Assembly: GCF_050003625.1 (NCBI RefSeq)
Contig: NC_134399.1
Span: 106,308,615-106,372,614, forward strand
Direction: 5' to 3'
DNA: 64,000 nucleotides
Origin: Haematobia irritans
Taxonomy: Eukaryota > Arthropoda > Insecta > Diptera > Muscidae
In this document: positions 62,601 through 64,000 of the stretch, in pieces
How the letters are laid out: each line of letters opens with the position of its first letter
How positions within the stretch are numbered: position 1 is the stretch's first letter
Program-made: the position numbers and the translations under genes
Notes under the pieces: generated by a model
Seen by the model: only the letters and a program-made list of their open reading frames with translations
The model's database searches: none
Told to the model about the DNA's origin: nothing

Positions 62601-64000
62601 TCTTTTGCCCATATCTCCTTAAATATGCGTCCTAGAGCGAAAACGACTTTAATTCGTGACCAACCTCAAAGAATTGAAAAATCCACCCAAAACCTAAAAA
62701 ATTGAAATTTTTATATGAAAAACTTCTTTTGCCCATATCTCCTTAAATATGCGTCCTAGAGCGAAAAGGACTTTAATTCGTGACCACCCCCACAAAATTA
62801 AAAAATCCACCGAAAATCTAAAAAAATTGAATTTTTTATATGAAAAACTTCTTTTGCCCATATCTCCTTAAACATGCGTCCTAAAGCGAAAAGGACTTTA
62901 ATTCGTGACTACCCCCAAAAAATTGAAAAATCCACCCAAAACCTAAAAAAATTGAAATTTTTATATGAAAAACTTCTTTTGCCCATATCTCCTTAAATAT
63001 GCGTCCTAGAGCGAAAAGGACTTTAATTCGTGATTACCCCCAAAAAATTTAAAAATCCACTCAAAACCTAAAAAAAATTAAATTTTTATAAGAAAAACTT
63101 CTTTTGCCCATATCTCCTTAAGTATGCGTCCTACAGCGAAAAGGACTTTACTTGGTGACCACCCCCAAAAAATTGAAAAATCCACCCAAAACCTAAAAAA
63201 ATTGAAATTTTTATATGAAAAACTTCTTTTGCCCATATCTCTTTAAATATGCGTCCTAGAGCGAAAAGGACTTTAATTCGTGACCAACCTCAAAAAATTG
63301 AAAAATCCACCCAAAACCTAAAAAAATTTAAATTTTTATATGAAAAACTTCTTTTGCCCATATTTCCTTAAATATGCGTCCTAGAGCGAAAAGGACTTTA
63401 ATTCGTGACCACCCCCAAAAAATTTAAAAATCCACCCATAACCTAAAAAAATTGAAATTTTTATATGAAAAACTTCTTTTGCCCATATCTCCTTAAATAT
63501 GCGTCCTAGAGCGAAAAGGACTTTAATTCGCGATTACCCCCAAAAAATTGAAAAATCCACTCAAAACCTTAAAAAAAATTAAATTTTTATAAGAAAAACT
63601 TCTTTTGCTCATATCTCCTTAAGTATGCGTCCTACAGCGAAAAGGACTTTAATTCGTGACCACCCCCAAAAAATTGAAAAATCCACCCAAAACCTAAAAA
63701 ATTGAAATTTTTATATGAAAAATTTCTTTTGCCCATATCTCCTCAACTACGCGTCCTAGAGCGAAAAGGACTTTAATTCGTGATTACCCCCAAAAAATTT
63801 AAAAATCCACTCAAAACCTAAAAAAAATTAAATTTTTATAAGAAAAACTTCTTTTGCCCATATCTCCTTAAGTATGCGTCCTACAGCGAAAAGGACTTTA
63901 CTTCGTGACCACCCCCAAAAAAAATTAAAAAATCCACCCAAAACCTAAAAAAATTGAAATTTTTATATGAAAAACTTCTTTTGCCCATATCTCCTTAAAT
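56200..64000 (+). repeat. Satellite zone 8, 3.49-kb tandem unit
   Basis: The CACCGAAAATC monomers and CTCCTCAACTACGCG starts of zone 5 return. The zone is two copies of a 3.49-kb unit plus the start of a third (CTCAACTACGCG at 56261, 59752 and 63742). Shortened monomers CCCCCAAAAATCCACCC at 57433 and 60924 match one at 29616 in zone 5. No gene is present. Confidence 0.85.
59661..63020 (+). repeat. 3.49-kb higher-order repeat, copy 2
   Basis: Second copy of 56170-59660, very similar throughout the sampled variants. Homology ends at about 63020, where a GATTACCCCC monomer replaces the expected one. A further start of the unit is at 63742, but it jumps ahead by four monomers into the GATTACCCCC pair. 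Confidence 0.9.

Larger units (their letters stand above)
24326..64000 (+). repeat. 125-bp satellite array, right arm
   Basis: The same 125-bp monomer resumes at 24326 within the A-run where it was interrupted and continues, same strand and orientation, to the end of the window (about 317 copies). The array therefore extends beyond both edges of the window. Relative to the left arm, this arm adds variant classes that are rare or absent before 28 kb: GATTACCCCC, CACCGAAAATC, TAAGTATGCGTCCTACAG and TACAGAGAAAAGG. No unrelated DNA longer than a few bases is seen in it. Confidence 0.98.

Noticed and set aside
1..64000. CRISPR array
   Set aside because: Contiguous 125-bp monomers with no alternation of short repeat and unique spacer, and the composition and insertion are eukaryotic in style.
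1..64000. CENP-B box in the monomer core (TTCG followed by ACCACCC)
   Set aside because: The required A and CGGG at the right spacing after TTCG are absent. The resemblance is only the TTCG tetramer.
1..64000. TATA-like motifs (TTTTTATATG, CATATCTCC) as promoters in each monomer
   Set aside because: They are by-products of AT-rich sequence present in every copy, and nothing marks any one of them as a start site.
1..64000. Plasmid or phage iterons, or a replication origin
   Set aside because: Hundreds of 125-bp copies without any replication gene or unique flank do not resemble an iteron cluster.
1..64000. Previously undescribed multi-gene system
   Set aside because: There is no gene in the window to build one. 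The only unexplained complex sequence is the 369-bp insertion.

Overview
The window is almost entirely one eukaryotic satellite DNA array. A monomer of about 125 bp (about 33% G+C in the consensus I counted by eye) repeats head to tail from base 1 to base 64000, roughly 510 copies. I saw no inverted monomers. The only non-satellite DNA is a single insertion of about 369 bp at 23957-24325. It sits inside one monomer and is flanked by an apparent 6-bp target-site duplication. I see no genuine protein-coding gene, rRNA, tRNA, CRISPR array or bacterial feature. The long list of small reading frames, nearly all on the minus strand, is the same satellite monomer read in shifting frames. Because 125 = 3 x 41 + 2, each new monomer moves the reading frame, so the frames stop within about two monomers.

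Megabase-style head-to-tail satellite with nested duplications points to (peri)centromeric or other constitutive heterochromatin of a eukaryote. The species cannot be fixed from the repeat. The insertion reminds me of dispersed non-autonomous elements in higher-fly (calyptrate Diptera) genomes, but this is an impression from memory and unchecked.

Monomer anatomy, counted from the window's first base: positions 1-15 are a CTCCTTAAATATGCG motif; 16-50 are a well-conserved mixed-sequence core (TCCTAGAGCGAAAAGG, then ACTTTAATTCGTGACCACC); 51-109 hold a chain of A-tracts spaced about 10 bp apart; 91-113 form a short hairpin; 111-125 are TTCTTTTGCCCATAT. Positions 54-65 and 83-94 are a 12-bp direct repeat, and some shortened monomers have lost exactly the DNA between them.

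Layout by variant composition: (1) 1-12990, with a duplicated block of about 7 kb and an 847-bp tandem duplication out of monomer phase; (2) 12990-19260, blocks carrying a TGCAGATATC variant; (3) 19260-23956, an 11-monomer (1374-bp) higher-order repeat; insertion 23957-24325; (4) 24326-28440, a continuation of zone 3; (5) 28440-38050, marked by CACCGAAAATC and GATTACCCCC variants, with 2245-bp and 1500-bp tandem units; (6) 38050-46900, near-consensus monomers with 250-bp dimers; (7) 46900-56200, a 2.6-kb unit rich in TACAGAGAAAAGG; (8) 56200-64000, a 3.49-kb tandem unit whose first part is also found 28 kb away in zone 5. Repeated local duplication at many scales, from one monomer to 7 kb, explains the whole window. 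Zone borders are my reading and are approximate.
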